DNA of 64,000 nt from Mactra quadrangularis (taxonomy: Eukaryota; Mollusca; Bivalvia; Venerida; Mactridae): contig CM046303.1 of assembly GCA_025267735.1 (NCBI GenBank), positions 20,016,403 to 20,080,402 of the forward strand, given 5' to 3'. Positions within the stretch are counted from its first letter, which is position 1. Each line of letters begins with the position of its first letter. The notes under the pieces were generated by a model. It searched no databases. It saw only the letters and a program-made list of their open reading frames with translations, and was not told the origin of the DNA. Below, piece after piece: positions 45,940 through 57,722 of the stretch. The translations under genes were made by a program, and so were the position numbers.

Positions 45940-46075
45940 TCCTGTACAGGGCATACATACCTTCATGAAAAGTGTTCATGATTAAATTTTTTTGGCTGAT
46001 TTCCCTATGTATCATATAGGGCAATTGCCAGCAACTGATATAAAGGCATAAGTTTACTACTAGTAAAAGCTTAGG
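45940..46075 (+). repeat. SINE family B fragment
   Basis: It resembles the 38642-38962 body from the B box onward ('gatttgattcctgtacaggg', 'gggcaattgccagcaactga'), diverged. It abuts the 25-bp array. Confidence 0.55.
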
Positions 46076-46082
46076 TCAAGAC

Positions 46083-46761
46083 ATCAAGGCTTATAAAGGC
46101 ACTAACATCCGAGGCCTAGAGAGGCACTAACAGCCAATGCCTATAGAGGCACTAACATCCGAGGCCTATAGAGGCACTAACATCCGAGGCCTATAGAGGC
46201 ACTAACATCCGAGGCCTATAGAGGCACTAACATCCAAGGCCTATAGAGACACTAACATCCGAGACCTATAGAGGCATAAACATCCAAGGCCTATAGAGGC
46301 ACTAACATCCGAAGCCTATAGAGGCACTAACATCCAAGGCCTATAGAGGCACTAACATCCGAAGCCTATAGAGACACTAACATCCGAGGCCTATAGAGGC
46401 ACTAACATCCGAAGCCTATAGAGGCACTAACATCCGAAGCCTATAGAGGCACTAACATCCGAGGCCTAGAGAGGCACTAACATCCGAAGCCTATAGAGGC
46501 ACTAACATCCAAGGCCTATAGAGGCACTAACATCCGAGACCTATAGAGGCATAAACATCCAAGGCCTATAGAGGCACTAACATCCGAAGCCTAGAGAGGC
46601 ACTAACATCCAAGGCCTATAGAGGCACTAACATCCAAGGCCTATAGAGGCACTAACATCCGAGACCTATAGAGGCATAAACATCCAAGGCCTATAGAGGC
46701 ACTAACATCCGAAGCCTATAGAGGCACTAACATCCGAGGCCTATAGAGGTACTAATATCCA
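46083..46761. repeat. 25-bp minisatellite ('actaacatccgaggcctata' + 'gaggc')
   Basis: About 27 units, period 25 bp, with variants gaggcc, gaagcc, aaggcc and gagacc, and some units where 'actaac' becomes 'ataaac'. The variants recur in blocks (the 'gagacctatagaggcataaa' pair appears three times), so segments of several units have been copied together. No coding meaning is proposed. Confidence 0.95.
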
Positions 46762-48064
46762 TAGAAAAATTCAGCACCTCAGATTATCAAATAAATTAAC
46801 ATGACTACCAGTACTAGTACATTTATGTGCTTTTTCGATCAGATGATTATTTCAAAATGATAATTGATGGATCCTTTCAGCAGGATGGGAAATTAAACCT
46901 TGATAATAAATGTTGAGAACATGTATTTGTTTATCTTCACCAAACAAAAGTGGACACAGTGGAAAATGAGATGAGACTTAGAATTATCATCTTCAGCAAT
47001 GACAAGACAAGTATGAAACCTGAAACTGGTATGTATAATTATAGTTTCCTTGATCAAATATGTTTATCTTACTATCTGTATGCACATAGACCTAAATAAC
47101 AGGAAAAGGGAAGAAAATCATTTTGATAACAACCACGGGGACATCATTTTGTACATGAACAGTCTTACTGACCTTGTACAAAGCTTCTGAGCATCACGGG
47201 TAAAAACAAATCAAATCGGATACCATAAAGGGTGCAAGCTCCAGTGTGCCCTCAATTAAGTTGAATACTGTGATGATACAATAATGTAAGAGGATAGCAC
47301 ACTATTTATGCAGTATACAATCACAATTTTAGTCTCATACAGCTAACATTACAAAATATTGAATACAAGGTATAATATGAATCATAAATTTTCCTTATTA
47401 AAATCATTTTAATATGACCTTCTCAGTTTCATCCTTTTGTCTCGGTAATCAAATACTACTTTACAAGAACTTTGTTTGATACGATGATATCCTAACATTG
47501 TACGTAAAAATTGTTCCTTCATTGCGTGCAAAATATGTTATGTGATATCAACATACATGAACATAGTAAATGTTTTTAGAGCAAATAAAAGCCCTACAGA
47601 TTGTACAATACTAAACAAGGCATGTTTTTGTACTTTTAAAATAAACTTGCCACAATATTTAAGTCCATCCCTTCGCGGTCAAGTGAGCTAAAAAGGTACC
47701 ACTGTTATGTATTGCTTTGAACCATTCTTGTGAGTCTTATTAAAGCTACAAGGGTCATGACTGTAATGACCTTAGGTCAGTAAATTAGCCAATAAATTTA
47801 ATTTATTAAGGGACAATAACTCAGAATATAATTAATTACCCAGTACTCATGATAAATGTTCTGTCAGACAAAAACTACAAGACAGATGGTCATACATAAT
47901 GACAAGGTCATTACACCAACAATAGGAAAATAAACAATTTAAGCACTATAGAATTGACACATGGCCATAATATGATTATCCAATAACATTTCTGTGGACT
48001 TAAAGTCTAGAAAAAAAGTCTGCGAAGTTTAAGTTAGAAAAAATCATTTAATTTAAAAGTATGT
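46762..48064. other. Stretch with no visible gene
   Basis: AT-rich. A higher-complexity patch at 47120-47240 was read on both strands and showed no family motif or convincing splice-bounded frame. Confidence 0.45.
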
Positions 48065-48072
48065 ATTTTCTT

Positions 48073-48480
48073 TAGGGCTGCGTATCTTGGCTAAGGTCGC
48101 GATACGATATGTATCACGATATATGCCTCGCGATTACGATATTAATCGCGATACGATGTAAATTGTAAATTTGGTATGAATGCATTGATAAATTATGATA
48201 TTTTTATCGAACAATCATAAAGTTATCAATTACCCTTACTTGTAACAAAATAAAATCAACAAAACAAATGTTAACTTTGTTAAATGACTATTGAGAATAA
48301 GAAGTAAATAAAGATTGCAATTGCAAGTTAAATGTTATAGATATATTGTTTATTTTGTCTTTAACTGATTTCTTATAAAGGGCCTTCTGAATCGCAATTT
48401 TTAGGACGCGATTCGATACACCCGTATCGGACAGTCGCGAATACGATCTCAGGATGCATCGGTGAATCGTTACAGCCCTA
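48073..48480. mobile_element. hAT-type non-autonomous element, 408 bp, perfect 8-bp target duplication
   Basis: Ends 'tagggctg' and its exact complement 'cagcccta'. The flanks 'attttctt' are identical at 48065-48072 and 48481-48488. Subterminal regions carry many 'cgcgatacgat/atcgcgat' motifs. No transposase frame. The 8-bp duplication and terminus fit the hAT superfamily. Confidence 0.92.
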
Positions 48481-48609
48481 ATTTTCTTATTCTCAATATC
48501 TAGGCTATGTCCTAATACATTTTCTGCCCAAGTGAAATTTACGTTTGTACAATCTGAAAAATAGTTTCCCAGTCAACCTAAATTTCTTTAAAAACAAATT
48601 TATAATATT

Positions 48610-48840
48610 TATAGGGCAGTTGAAAGTCATTGACAGAAATATGTACCTAGCCACTGAATAACATGTAAATCCAAAGATTTAGTTTGTTTGTTTGTTTGGG
48701 TTTTACGGCACACCAACACAGAAAGGCTATTTCGCACCAAAAAAGATTAAGTCTTTCTTGGTACAGCAAGTAGGTTGACTGACCACTGTGATACAACATG
48801 TACAATATGTTGCAACAAGGTTAATCTCGACAACAAAAAG
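48610..48840 (+). repeat. SINE family B with a nested ~58-bp insertion
   Basis: Family body 'gggcagttgaaagtcattga' to 'aggttaatctcgacaac', interrupted within the 'agatttagcctttcc' block by 48683-48741 ('tttgtttgtttgtttgggtt', 'ttacggcacaccaacacag'). 'aaagatttag' before and 'aaagattaag' after look like a slightly diverged target duplication. Confidence 0.7.
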
Positions 48841-48897
48841 CTGACTGGACTACTAAAATTTACACTGACACTGAAATAATCGTGAAACCCTCAGATT

Positions 48898-49043
48898 ATT
48901 GTTCGTTTTTTCTCAACTGTCAAAACATGAATGATTTCACGGTGACTTCGTGCTCTTTGTCTAACACTCAAGATATTGAGATAGTGTGTAATCATTCACC
49001 GTGAAATTATTCAAACTTTGACAGTTTAGAAAAAACGAACAAT
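48898..49043. mobile_element. Palindromic (foldback) element, copy 2
   Basis: Arms of about 48 bp: the left begins 'attgttcgttttttctcaac' and runs to 'tttcacggtga'; the right is its near-perfect complement, from 'tcaccgtgaaatt' to 'gaaaaaacgaacaat'. The centre is ~50 bp. It would fold as a long hairpin in RNA or single-stranded DNA. Copy 1 is at 19761-19895. Confidence 0.85.
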
Positions 49044-49602
49044 ACATAAGCTCAAACAAAGCTGTTCCAGACTACAAGACATTACAGTCTATTTCTCAGA
49101 CTTAAAAACTCATTCAAATATTATCTACTAAGATCATTCGATGTATTAGAAGTGTTTTGTTTTATAATGAGTAGACAAGGATCTATGGAACATTAAATAT
49201 ATGAAGGTTTGTAACAGAGGTGATAAATATTTAATGAAATGAAACATTGATCCATCAACTGTGATGTTGTCTTCATCCAACCAGAGAATGACAGCTTTAA
49301 ATATGACAAATATATTCTACAGAACTGTGTTGAGTTCCCTTAATGTTGTATCCTAGTTTTTAATCAAAACATACAGTGAAAATAGAATTACAGTTCAGTG
49401 AAAAAAAAACAAGTCTTCAGTGAATTTTGTATAAATTAACATCACATTAAATTGAATTTAAGCATACTAGATAATAAACAATACAGACAAACATTAAATA
49501 AATAGATTACATTGTACTTGATTGTTTTGGAAAATAGATTTGAGCCTTTTCTGAATACATTGCACTTGAAAATCAAAATTTATGACATTATTTAGTTTAA
49601 TA

Positions 49603-49823
49603 TGGAGCAGGCATGTCCGAATGGTTACTACAATGGAAAGGAAGTCATTGTATAGCAAGCCGCCCAGCGTGGTTTCCAGTCTCACCTAAAACCCTCTGTT
49701 TCTTGAGCAAGAGAACTTTGTTCTACTAGCGCAGTACTGGGGGGGGACAGGAAGCAGACTCAAAAGTAATTAATTTGAAGCAGTAAGAACTTTATTCACA
49801 ATCAAGCTAAAACAAATCTGTAT
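49603..49823 (+). repeat. SINE family C
   Basis: tRNA-like head ('gcatgtccgaatggttacta', 'gtggtttccagtctcacc'), then 'ctactagcgcagtactgggg' and 'aatcaagctaaaacaaatct'. The 63-codon minus-strand frame over it is incidental. Confidence 0.65.
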
Positions 49824-49859
49824 ATATAGTCAGAATGAATTCAGGACTTGACTTTTAAA

Positions 49860-50060
49860 TTTACAGTGAAACCTGTATTAACAGTCACCTCTATATAGCA
49901 TGACCCTGTCCATTACAATCAGTTCAGGGTCCTCCCGAACAGTTTTGTTCAAATTTGACCCTTAATATAGCTTGACCCTCTTCAACGCGGTCAGCGGTCA
50001 CTAGTTTCAGACCGATTTGCGTCGTATAGCAGTCAGTATAACGGTCTATTGACCAGAACA
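49860..50060. repeat. Dispersed repeat ('cagtgaaacctgtattaaca' type)
   Basis: Relative of 39340-39620. A smaller related palindrome-like piece, with 'tagtggtcacctgtctatag' and its inverted partner 'tgaccactatagacaggttt', lies at 50455-50512, and a further end 'acagtcaaacctgagtttgt' at 63725. Probably short TIR elements. Confidence 0.6.
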
Positions 50061-50929
50061 AGTATTTTTCACGAATGTGTAAAAAAAATATTTGCTTCGG
50101 AGTTAGTTATGATTTTTCATCAAAATGGCCAGCAATATCTGTATATGAATATGTTTTTCAAGTGGAAAATGACAAACTATTGAATTTTTCTATTGTAATC
50201 AGTGCAACTGTGGATATGGGGCTTGACACTACATGTATATCACATCTGAAGAAACTGGCTTTCTTTTTTAGCTAAATAGCTTGATTTATAATTTCATTTC
50301 TAAATACAATTCAGTGTCCAATGAATATTATGTCTTTACATTAATTTATATGAGTATAGTATAATTATTGTGATAAAACAGCATAAATGAAAGAAATTTC
50401 CTATAAATATTTTATTATTTGTTTGTTTTAAGAGACTCTGCATATAGTGGTCACCTGTCTATAGTGGTCACTTTCAGCCAGCCCCTTAGCTGACCACTAT
50501 AGACAGGTTTGACTGTACTTTAAAGTAACTACCCTATTCTATCCAGTCTTCATCACAGTACTTTTTGAATGATGTCATTATTGTTAAATATTATAACAGG
50601 AAATAATAGTGAAGTATTTTCATAAAATAATATATCCTTTTATCAATAGAATCAATGACAAGACCACTTTAAAACATCTAGAAGTCAACATTGATGGGGG
50701 GGGGGAACACTTGACACTTTCAGTTTCATATAATTCGAAACTAAAGCTTTAGTTCACTGATTAGCTAAAATATCATGTGACTTTTTGGTCAACCCTGACT
50801 AATTGACAACCTGGCTGGATACTTATTGTCCATTCAAGTAAAAATTACATAGTACTGATAGTCTGAATTCTATTTTTATGTTTTTGTTATTTTTTCACTT
50901 AAAGTGACATGTAGTGTATTGTTACATCC

Positions 50930-51265
50930 AAGCAGGAACGGGTGGATGTTTTGGAATTCATGGTAAATATAGAAATCGCTACTAATCAATGGGTTGTAAG
51001 TTTAATTCCTGAGCAGGGGTGATACTTTCATGAAGCTTGGTTATGGAATTATTTTTGGCCATTCTCGCTTCTACCAATCATTCTAAATCATGTATGGCAG
51101 TTGTTTAATCACAGACAGAAGTATGCATCTAGAAATAGGTTAACAGCTAAATCCAGAGATTTATTGTTTCCAGGAAAGGTAAGAAGATTGACTGACCACC
51201 ATGATATAACCTATACTAAGTGTTGCAGCTATGTAGTTAAAACCTAATCAAAACAAAAAACAACA
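50930..51265 (+). repeat. SINE family B, near full length
   Basis: Degraded tRNA-like head ('gggttgtaagtttaattcct'), body 'atgaagcttggttatggaat', 'ggttaacagctaaatccaga', 'ttgactgaccaccatgatat', and the tail 'caaaacaaaaaacaac'. Confidence 0.75.
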
Positions 51266-51846
51266 GCATGGTAGTATACACACATTATGGTGATTATCAA
51301 TTTACTGTGGTATATTAGTGATTTATAATATACAACAGTAAAATTTTTCTTTACATTGAGGTAAGTATGCATGGTAAAACAATAAATAATGCTAGATGAT
51401 ACTTATGAACCATATGTACTTATAAACCACATCCTGTATGTAGATTGTATTATATCACACAATCAAGACTTAGTGATACTAGACTTTTACATCATACCAT
51501 ATAACTATCCTTGTTTTAAAGTAGGTTATAGGTACAAATAAGGACATAATAGTTCAAGTTGAAGACAACAGTTAATAAAACATAGTGATGTGACAGTGAT
51601 ATCATAGTCACATGGTTGGCATGGTGTACACGTGGCCGAGTCACCCAGATTCATAATGATGAAGAATTGGTAATCCTTGGATAGCCTGCTTTGAGACCTG
51701 AGATACCCAAGTCTTTGGCTAGTTCATCTCGTTTCATTTAGCAAGAAAGTTGAAGAAACCAAATTTTAATATGCACTTATACATGTATTGCTTACTTGCC
51801 TACGGTATTTTATAAATACTGCCACTATGGAAATTATCAGTGGAGG

Positions 51847-52200
51847 CTAAAATTGACTGCAATCTTCTTCTCCTTCTTCTATTACTATACAAATTCCATG
51901 TCCTGACATTGTCGTACTATGATGACAAGAAACAACATCATCGTGGGGTGCAAGTGGTAGATGGTTAAAATCAATAAATAACTTTGTACAGGCATTTAAG
52001 TTCGCTGCCAAGCTCCCCTTGAATGCCTCAAGAAAAGATGCTGTAGCTACAGGGAGCTTATTCCAATCTTCCAAAGATCAGAAGCCCAGATTATAAAATG
52101 ATGTCACCAAAAACTGTAGTATCTAAATACTGTTTAAAGTTTAACTGAGAATTCCTTCTTCTTTTGACAATGTTCATGTATGCTTGTGTTTGTTAAGATG
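51847..52200 (-). pseudogene. LINE 3' end remnant
   Basis: On the minus strand a frame from 52074 to 51847 reads MEDWNKLPVA... FLEAFKGSLAANL, the 'WNxLP ... FK' C-terminal signature of CR1/Jockey-like non-LTR polymerases. Upstream the same strand holds 'agaagaaggaattctcagtt' in another frame with stops, so the reading frame is broken. No tail was resolved. Confidence 0.72.
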
Positions 52201-52439
52201 TTCACAGGAAATCAACAATTAATGTTTGTACATCCTAGCAAACAGTAAACTGATACTTGTAAAGAATGAAGATATACTGATAGAGCTACTGAGGAGGATG
52301 AGGTCATTGAGTACAGTGGATAGTTTATACCAGGAGATCATTTCTATCAGACAACTTCAATCATTGTATATACATTTATCATATACATGTAAATGATCTG
52401 TATCAGGAAATTGCTCATACTGACACCTGGAACAACAAT

Positions 52440-52860
52440 TTACAGTGGAACATTGTGTTTTTGGATAAAATATTCATTGAAAACAATATTTTCACTGCAG
52501 GGAAACATTCTATTATTTGATGAAAATACACACTAAAGATTTACACAGCAAAACATTGTGTTATTTGGTGGAAACATGCATTGAAAATATAAATGCTAAT
52601 ATTTTCACAGCAGGAAAACATTTCATTATTTGATAGAAACATTCATTAAGTATATTAAGTCCTCTTTTCACTATAGTAAAACTTAGTTTTCTTTGATGAA
52701 AATACACATGAAGCTAAAATCACACAGAAACATAATCTTATTTGATAAAAACATACATTCAAAATATATAATTTTATATTTTCACTGCAGTGAAATATGG
52801 TGTTATTTGATGAAAATATTCATTGAAAATATTATATCATATATTTTAGGGTTTTTTAAT
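52440..52860. repeat. Diverged ~60-bp tandem repeat
   Basis: About seven units built on 'tattttcactgcagtgaaac', 'gtgttatttgatgaaaat' and 'attcattgaaaatat'. Units differ by many substitutions and small indels, so this array is older than the 25-, 34- and 44-bp arrays. Confidence 0.8.
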
Positions 52861-53290
52861 GAGATTGGTTTGCCAAATACTCCATACTTTCTTTCAATAA
52901 TTATTAACATTAACTTGAAATTACATACATGTATTAGACAAAATTCTTTCTTGCAAGTATTATGATGTGTATTTTTTATGCCATTTTTGGTATGAAACTT
53001 ATGGTTGTTTCTTTAAGTCTTTTGAGTATGTGTTGATGTTTAAGATATAATTTTTATCTAAGAAATCATATGTTAAATTTTGCCTTTTGTTGATAAAATC
53101 ATTTCCTCTCATTTCAAATAATTAATTCCTCAGGATAATCGATAATTATTGTTGTCAATCATACCTGTCTACTTTATCTGTAATTGCCAAATTCTAATAT
53201 CTACTCTATGTGTCAAGCCATCAGATAATTATTTATCAATTAACACAGGAAAATGTTGTTTTGTTTCCTTTTTAATTATTATTCAACTTA

Positions 53291-53368
53291 ATTGGTTGAT
53301 AATAAAAGTATTATGATTGGTCAAATTGTTTTGACCAAACCCTGTATTATTATGTTCATTATAAAAAG
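53291..53368 (+). promoter_or_regulatory. Candidate core promoter: inverted CCAAT boxes and TATA box
   Basis: TATAAAAAG at 53360-53368, preceded at a normal distance by 'gattggtcaa' (inverted CCAAT at 53316-53320) and another 'attgg' at 53291-53295. A start near 53390 would be expected. A TATA box alone is weak evidence in AT-rich DNA; the combined spacing is what makes it worth listing. Confidence 0.4.
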
Positions 53369-53632
53369 CCTTTCTCATATTTTCATGACAACTACAAATC
53401 AATTTCTCATACATCTTCTAACAGTGAATTTGTTGCTAGTTAGGATTATTACTTTGTGAAACTTTGTCTTAGTGACATATTAACTTTGTGACTTTGTGAC
53501 TGTAATTTGTGTTAGGAATATTGTTATTTAATGCTTAAGTGTCTACTTATTAAAACTGTGATAGAAACATTCTTGGACTTAGTGATCTTATTTTAGTTTT
53601 ATCTTTTTCCACAATTGTTCACGTAAAATATC

Positions 53633-53707
53633 ATGGAGTATCAATCTGGGTGCTGCGGCTGTTGTCACAGAGTGGCTATGTGCTGTGGCTTTAATGTGCT
53701 TCCCTAC
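53633..53707 (+). CDS. Possible first coding exon of an unrecognised gene
   Basis: ATG at 53633 in a fair context (atcATGg) opens a short cysteine-rich stretch, MEYQSGCCGCCHRV then AMCCGFNVLPY, ending at a donor-like site (ctac/gtgaga, GT at 53708-53709). It lies ~240 bp downstream of the predicted start of the 53360 TATA box. Base composition rises in GC here relative to its surroundings. I do not recognise the family and found no downstream exon. It could equally be a small intronless frame (to 53851) or chance. Confidence 0.22.
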
Positions 53708-54105
53708 GTGAGAGGCATACCGCCTCATAATACAAGCAAAACATCACAAAAAAATTCATCATACAAGCATAAACAAATTAATTCATTTTGTTATATTTGT
53801 TGTATCTTCAGCCTCAATAAAAGATACAACAATTCTACCAATTCTATTTAACAACTCTTCAATGTCAAAATACACTTAAAATTCCCATTAAAAACAGACT
53901 CCATGACTTGAACCACTCTAAACCTTTCCATCATTCCAACCACTGACAATATTCTCTCAGACTCACTGGGGAAATAGTTTTTATTGTTCATAGAGCAGGT
54001 GATCATTTAACAGAACCAAACACATTGAAATCTATCACATCAATTATGTTGTCAATTCTGTTTGAGAACAGAATATCTAAAATTATAATCAGTAACTGTT
54101 TTCTT

Positions 54106-54500
54106 TTTTTGGGGCTGGGTTTTAACACCATTAAGCAACAAATATTGCAGGTTAAGTGGAAAACGGTCGTAACTCAATTTAAGAAAATAATGAGTTATGA
54201 CTGTTTTGTGTTAAACCAGCGATATATTGTATACGTCATGTTACAAAGGTCAGTCATTTACCCATCCACCATTCTTGGAAAGAGTGATTTGGCTGTTAAC
54301 CAGTTACTAGGCACATACTTCCGTTAGTGACTGACAACTGCCCTTCATGATTAAGAATCAGTGGTAAGAGGGAGAGTGGCTGTAGAAATTAAATCATGAT
54401 GAAGCTCTATGAAAGTATGCCCCAATCAGAAATGGAACGTACAACCCTTTCGAACAGTAAACTTGTGCACTACTGTCACTGATTAAGCTAGGCGACAGCT
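54106..54500 (-). repeat. SINE family B, reverse orientation, with an internal insertion
   Basis: Complement of the body: 'ggtcagtcatttacccatcc', 'gctgttaaccagttactagg', 'gtgactgacaactgcccttc', 'gcccc'. The 3' end 'gctgggttttaacaccatta' is separated from the body by extra sequence (~54150-54235). Confidence 0.7.
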
Positions 54501-55372
54501 TCTGAGATATTGCCTAAAAGACAACTAAGCCTAGCGAAGATTTCAAACATCAATATATTGAAGCAAATAAATCAATGATGACATAAGAATAGTATGAGTC
54601 ACTATGGTAATAGAAACATTAAAAGATTGACATTAAATAACATGCAGGATGTTCTATTATATGAGCTCTAATAATCTGCATTACTGCAAGCACTAGGGTA
54701 TCAGAAACAATAAAAAATATCAGAAATAACTTCACTATAACGAACATATTAAGATGATATCAACACATTAACACATTAACAATTGAATCAAAGCAATGAG
54801 AACATTTCAGGAGAAGGGAGGCTATTACATAAAGTATAAGAGAAACAGATAATCAAAACATGAAATTGTGGAAGCAATGAAACTGAAATATGTTTAGTGT
54901 TACTAATTACTTTTCTTAAATTGGATCTAAAACAACAACTTGTTCCTTGAAAAACATGTGCTGAATATTTCCACCACTTGTTTTTTAAGGTCCTAAAAGA
55001 CGGACAGACAATGGAGGACAAAACTTAAGGAAAGTGTTGAAAATTTCACATTCCGTTAAAAGACTTGGGTAAAAGGTCACCGTTGTTACACATAGGATAT
55101 ATCAAGGAGGCACAAGAGTGTGGTCAAGTGGTAGGACATGACTTACTGCTCAAACACCACTAGGGACATGACTTGAGCAATAAATTTATCTACAGTTGTT
55201 CCACTCTACCAAGGTGTAAATGAGTTCTGAGACCCATCACCAGTCTGAAGTTGATTTCAATAATCAAGGATAATAGTGCACAACTGTAACCTAGGCTGGA
55301 ACCTGCATGTGGAAGCAGACATTAAACCGCACTTTTACTTTAACAAAAATACTTTCACCATCCAGATCCAGC
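54501..55372. other. Stretch with no visible gene
   Basis: AT-rich. A short frame on the minus strand (54788-55021) contains a repeat-like 'ccattgtctgtccgtctttt' segment. A tRNA-like SINE scrap lies near 55115-55180 ('gagtgtggtcaagtggtagg'). Confidence 0.4.
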
Positions 55373-57722
55373 ATACAGAATCTCATGAATCATCACAAAA
55401 CAAAGCATACAGAACCTCATGTATCATCACAAAACTAAGCATACAGAACCTCATGTATCATCACAAAACTAAGCATACAGAACCTCATGTATCATCTCAA
55501 AACTAAGAAAAAATACAGAACCTCATGTATCATCACAAAACTGAGCATACAGAACCTCATGTATCATCTCAAAACTGAGCATACAGAACTTCATGTATCA
55601 TCACAAAACTAAGCATACAGAACCTCATGTATCATCACAAAACTTAGCAAACAGAACCTCATGTATCATCTCAAAACTAAGCATACAGAACCTCATGTAT
55701 CATCACAAAACTGAGCATACAGAACCTCATGTATCATCACAAAACTAAGCATACAGAACCTCATGTATCATCACAAAACTAAGCATACAGAACCTCATGT
55801 ATCATCACAAAACTGAGCATACAGAACCTCATGTATCATCTCAAAACTGAGCATACAGAACCTCATGTATCATCACAAAACTGAGCATACAGAACCTCAT
55901 GTATCATCACAAAACTAAGCATACAGAACCTCAAGTATTATCACAAAACTTAGCAAACAGAACCTCATGTATCATCACAAAACTAAGCATACAGAACCTC
56001 ATGTATCATCACAAAACTAAGCATACAGAACCTCATGTATCATCACAAAACTGAGCATACAGAACCTCATGTATCATCACAAAACTAAGCATACAGAACC
56101 TCATGTATCATCACAAAACTAAGCATACAGAACCTCATGTATCATCACAAAACTAAGCATACAGAACCTCAAGTATTATCTCAAAACTGAGCATACAGAA
56201 CCTCATGTATCATCTCAAAACTAAGCATACAGAACCTCATGTATCATCACAAAACTAAGCATACAGAACCTCATGTATCATCTCAAAACTGAGCATACAG
56301 AACCTCATGTATCATCTCAAAACTTAGCAAACAGAACCTCATGATTGTATCATTACAAAACTATACAGAACCTCATGTATCATCACAAAACTAAGCATAC
56401 AGAACCCCATGTATCATCACAAAACTAAGCATACAGAACCTCATGTATCATCACAAAACTAAGCATACAGAACCTCATGTATCATCACAAAACTAAGCAT
56501 ACAGAACCTCATGTATCATCACAAAACTAAGCATACAGAACCTCATGTATCATCACAAAACTAAGCATACAGAACCTCATGTATCATCTCAAAACTTAGC
56601 AAACAGAACCTCATGTATCATCACAAAACTAAGCATACAGAACCTCATGTATCATCACAAAACTAAGCATACAGAACCTCAAGTATTATCACAAAACTTA
56701 GCAAACAGAACCTCATGTATCATCACAAAACTAAGCATACAGAACCTCATGTATCATCACAAAACTAAGCATACAGAACCTCATGTATCATCACAAAACT
56801 GAGCATACAGAACCTCATGTATCATCTCAAAACTAAGCATACAGAACCTCATGTATCATCACAAAACTAAGCATACAGAACCTCATGTATCATCACAAAA
56901 CTAAGCATACAGAACCTCAAGTATTATCTCAAAACTGAGCATACAGAACCTCATGTATCATCTCAAAACTAAGCATACAGAACCTCATGTATCATCACAA
57001 AACTAAGCATACAGAACCTCATGTATCATCTCAAAACTGAGCATACAGAACCTCATGTATCATCTCAAAACTTAGCAAACAGAACCTCATGATTGTATCA
57101 TTACAAAACTATACAGAACCTCATGTATCATCACAAAACTAAGCATACAGAACCCCATGTATCATCACAAAACTAAGCATACAGAACCTCATGTATCATC
57201 ACAAAACTAAGCATACAGAACCTCATGTATCATCACAAAACTTAGCAAACAGAACCTCATGTATCATCACAAAACTAAGCATACAGAACCTCATGTATCA
57301 TCACAAAACTAAGCATACAGAACCTCATGTATCATCTCAAAACTTAGCAAACAGAACCTCATGTATCATTACAAAACTATACAGAACCTCATGTATCATC
57401 ACAAAACTAAGCATACAGAACCACATGTATCATCACAAAACTGAGCATACAGAACCTCATGTATCATCACAAAACTGAGCATACAGAACCTCATGTATCA
57501 TCACAAAACTAAGCATACAGAACCTCATGTATCATCACAAAACTTAGCATACAGAACCTCATGTATCATCACAAAACTAAGCATACAGAACCTCATGTAT
57601 CATCACAAAACTAAGCATACAGAACCTCATGTATCATCACAAAACTAAGCATACAGAACCTCATGTATCATCACAAAACTAAGCATACAGAACCACATGT
57701 ATCATCACAAAACTAAGCATAC
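55373..57722. repeat. 34-bp satellite array with 748-bp higher-order repeat
   Basis: About 69 units of 'catacagaacctcatgtatc' + 'atcacaaaactaag'. Variant units (atctcaaaa, cttagcaaac, aagtattatc, ccccatg, and a compressed 'attacaaaactatac' unit) recur in order exactly 748 bp (22 units) apart: 'cctcaagtattatcac' at 55929/56677, 'cctcaagtattatctc' at 56167/56915, 'atgattgtatcattac' at 56341/57089. Open frames of 60-95 codons appear because the unit lacks a stop. They are not called genes. Confidence 0.96.

Noticed and set aside
46083..46761. CRISPR-like appearance of short regular repeats
   Set aside because: The units are contiguous, with no unique spacers, and the window is plainly a eukaryotic nuclear sequence with spliced genes. 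It is a minisatellite.
47100..47250. Possible missing ASH2L exon in a higher-complexity patch
   Set aside because: Read on the minus strand in three frames: no SPRY motif (such as GDVLGFYI or a GYDKFSY-like stretch) and no convincing splice boundaries.
55373..57722. Plus-strand frames of 76-95 codons ('MYHHKTKHTEPHVSSQN')
   Set aside because: Same cause: a 34-bp satellite without stops. The frame rotates with each unit and the same peptide blocks appear shifted.
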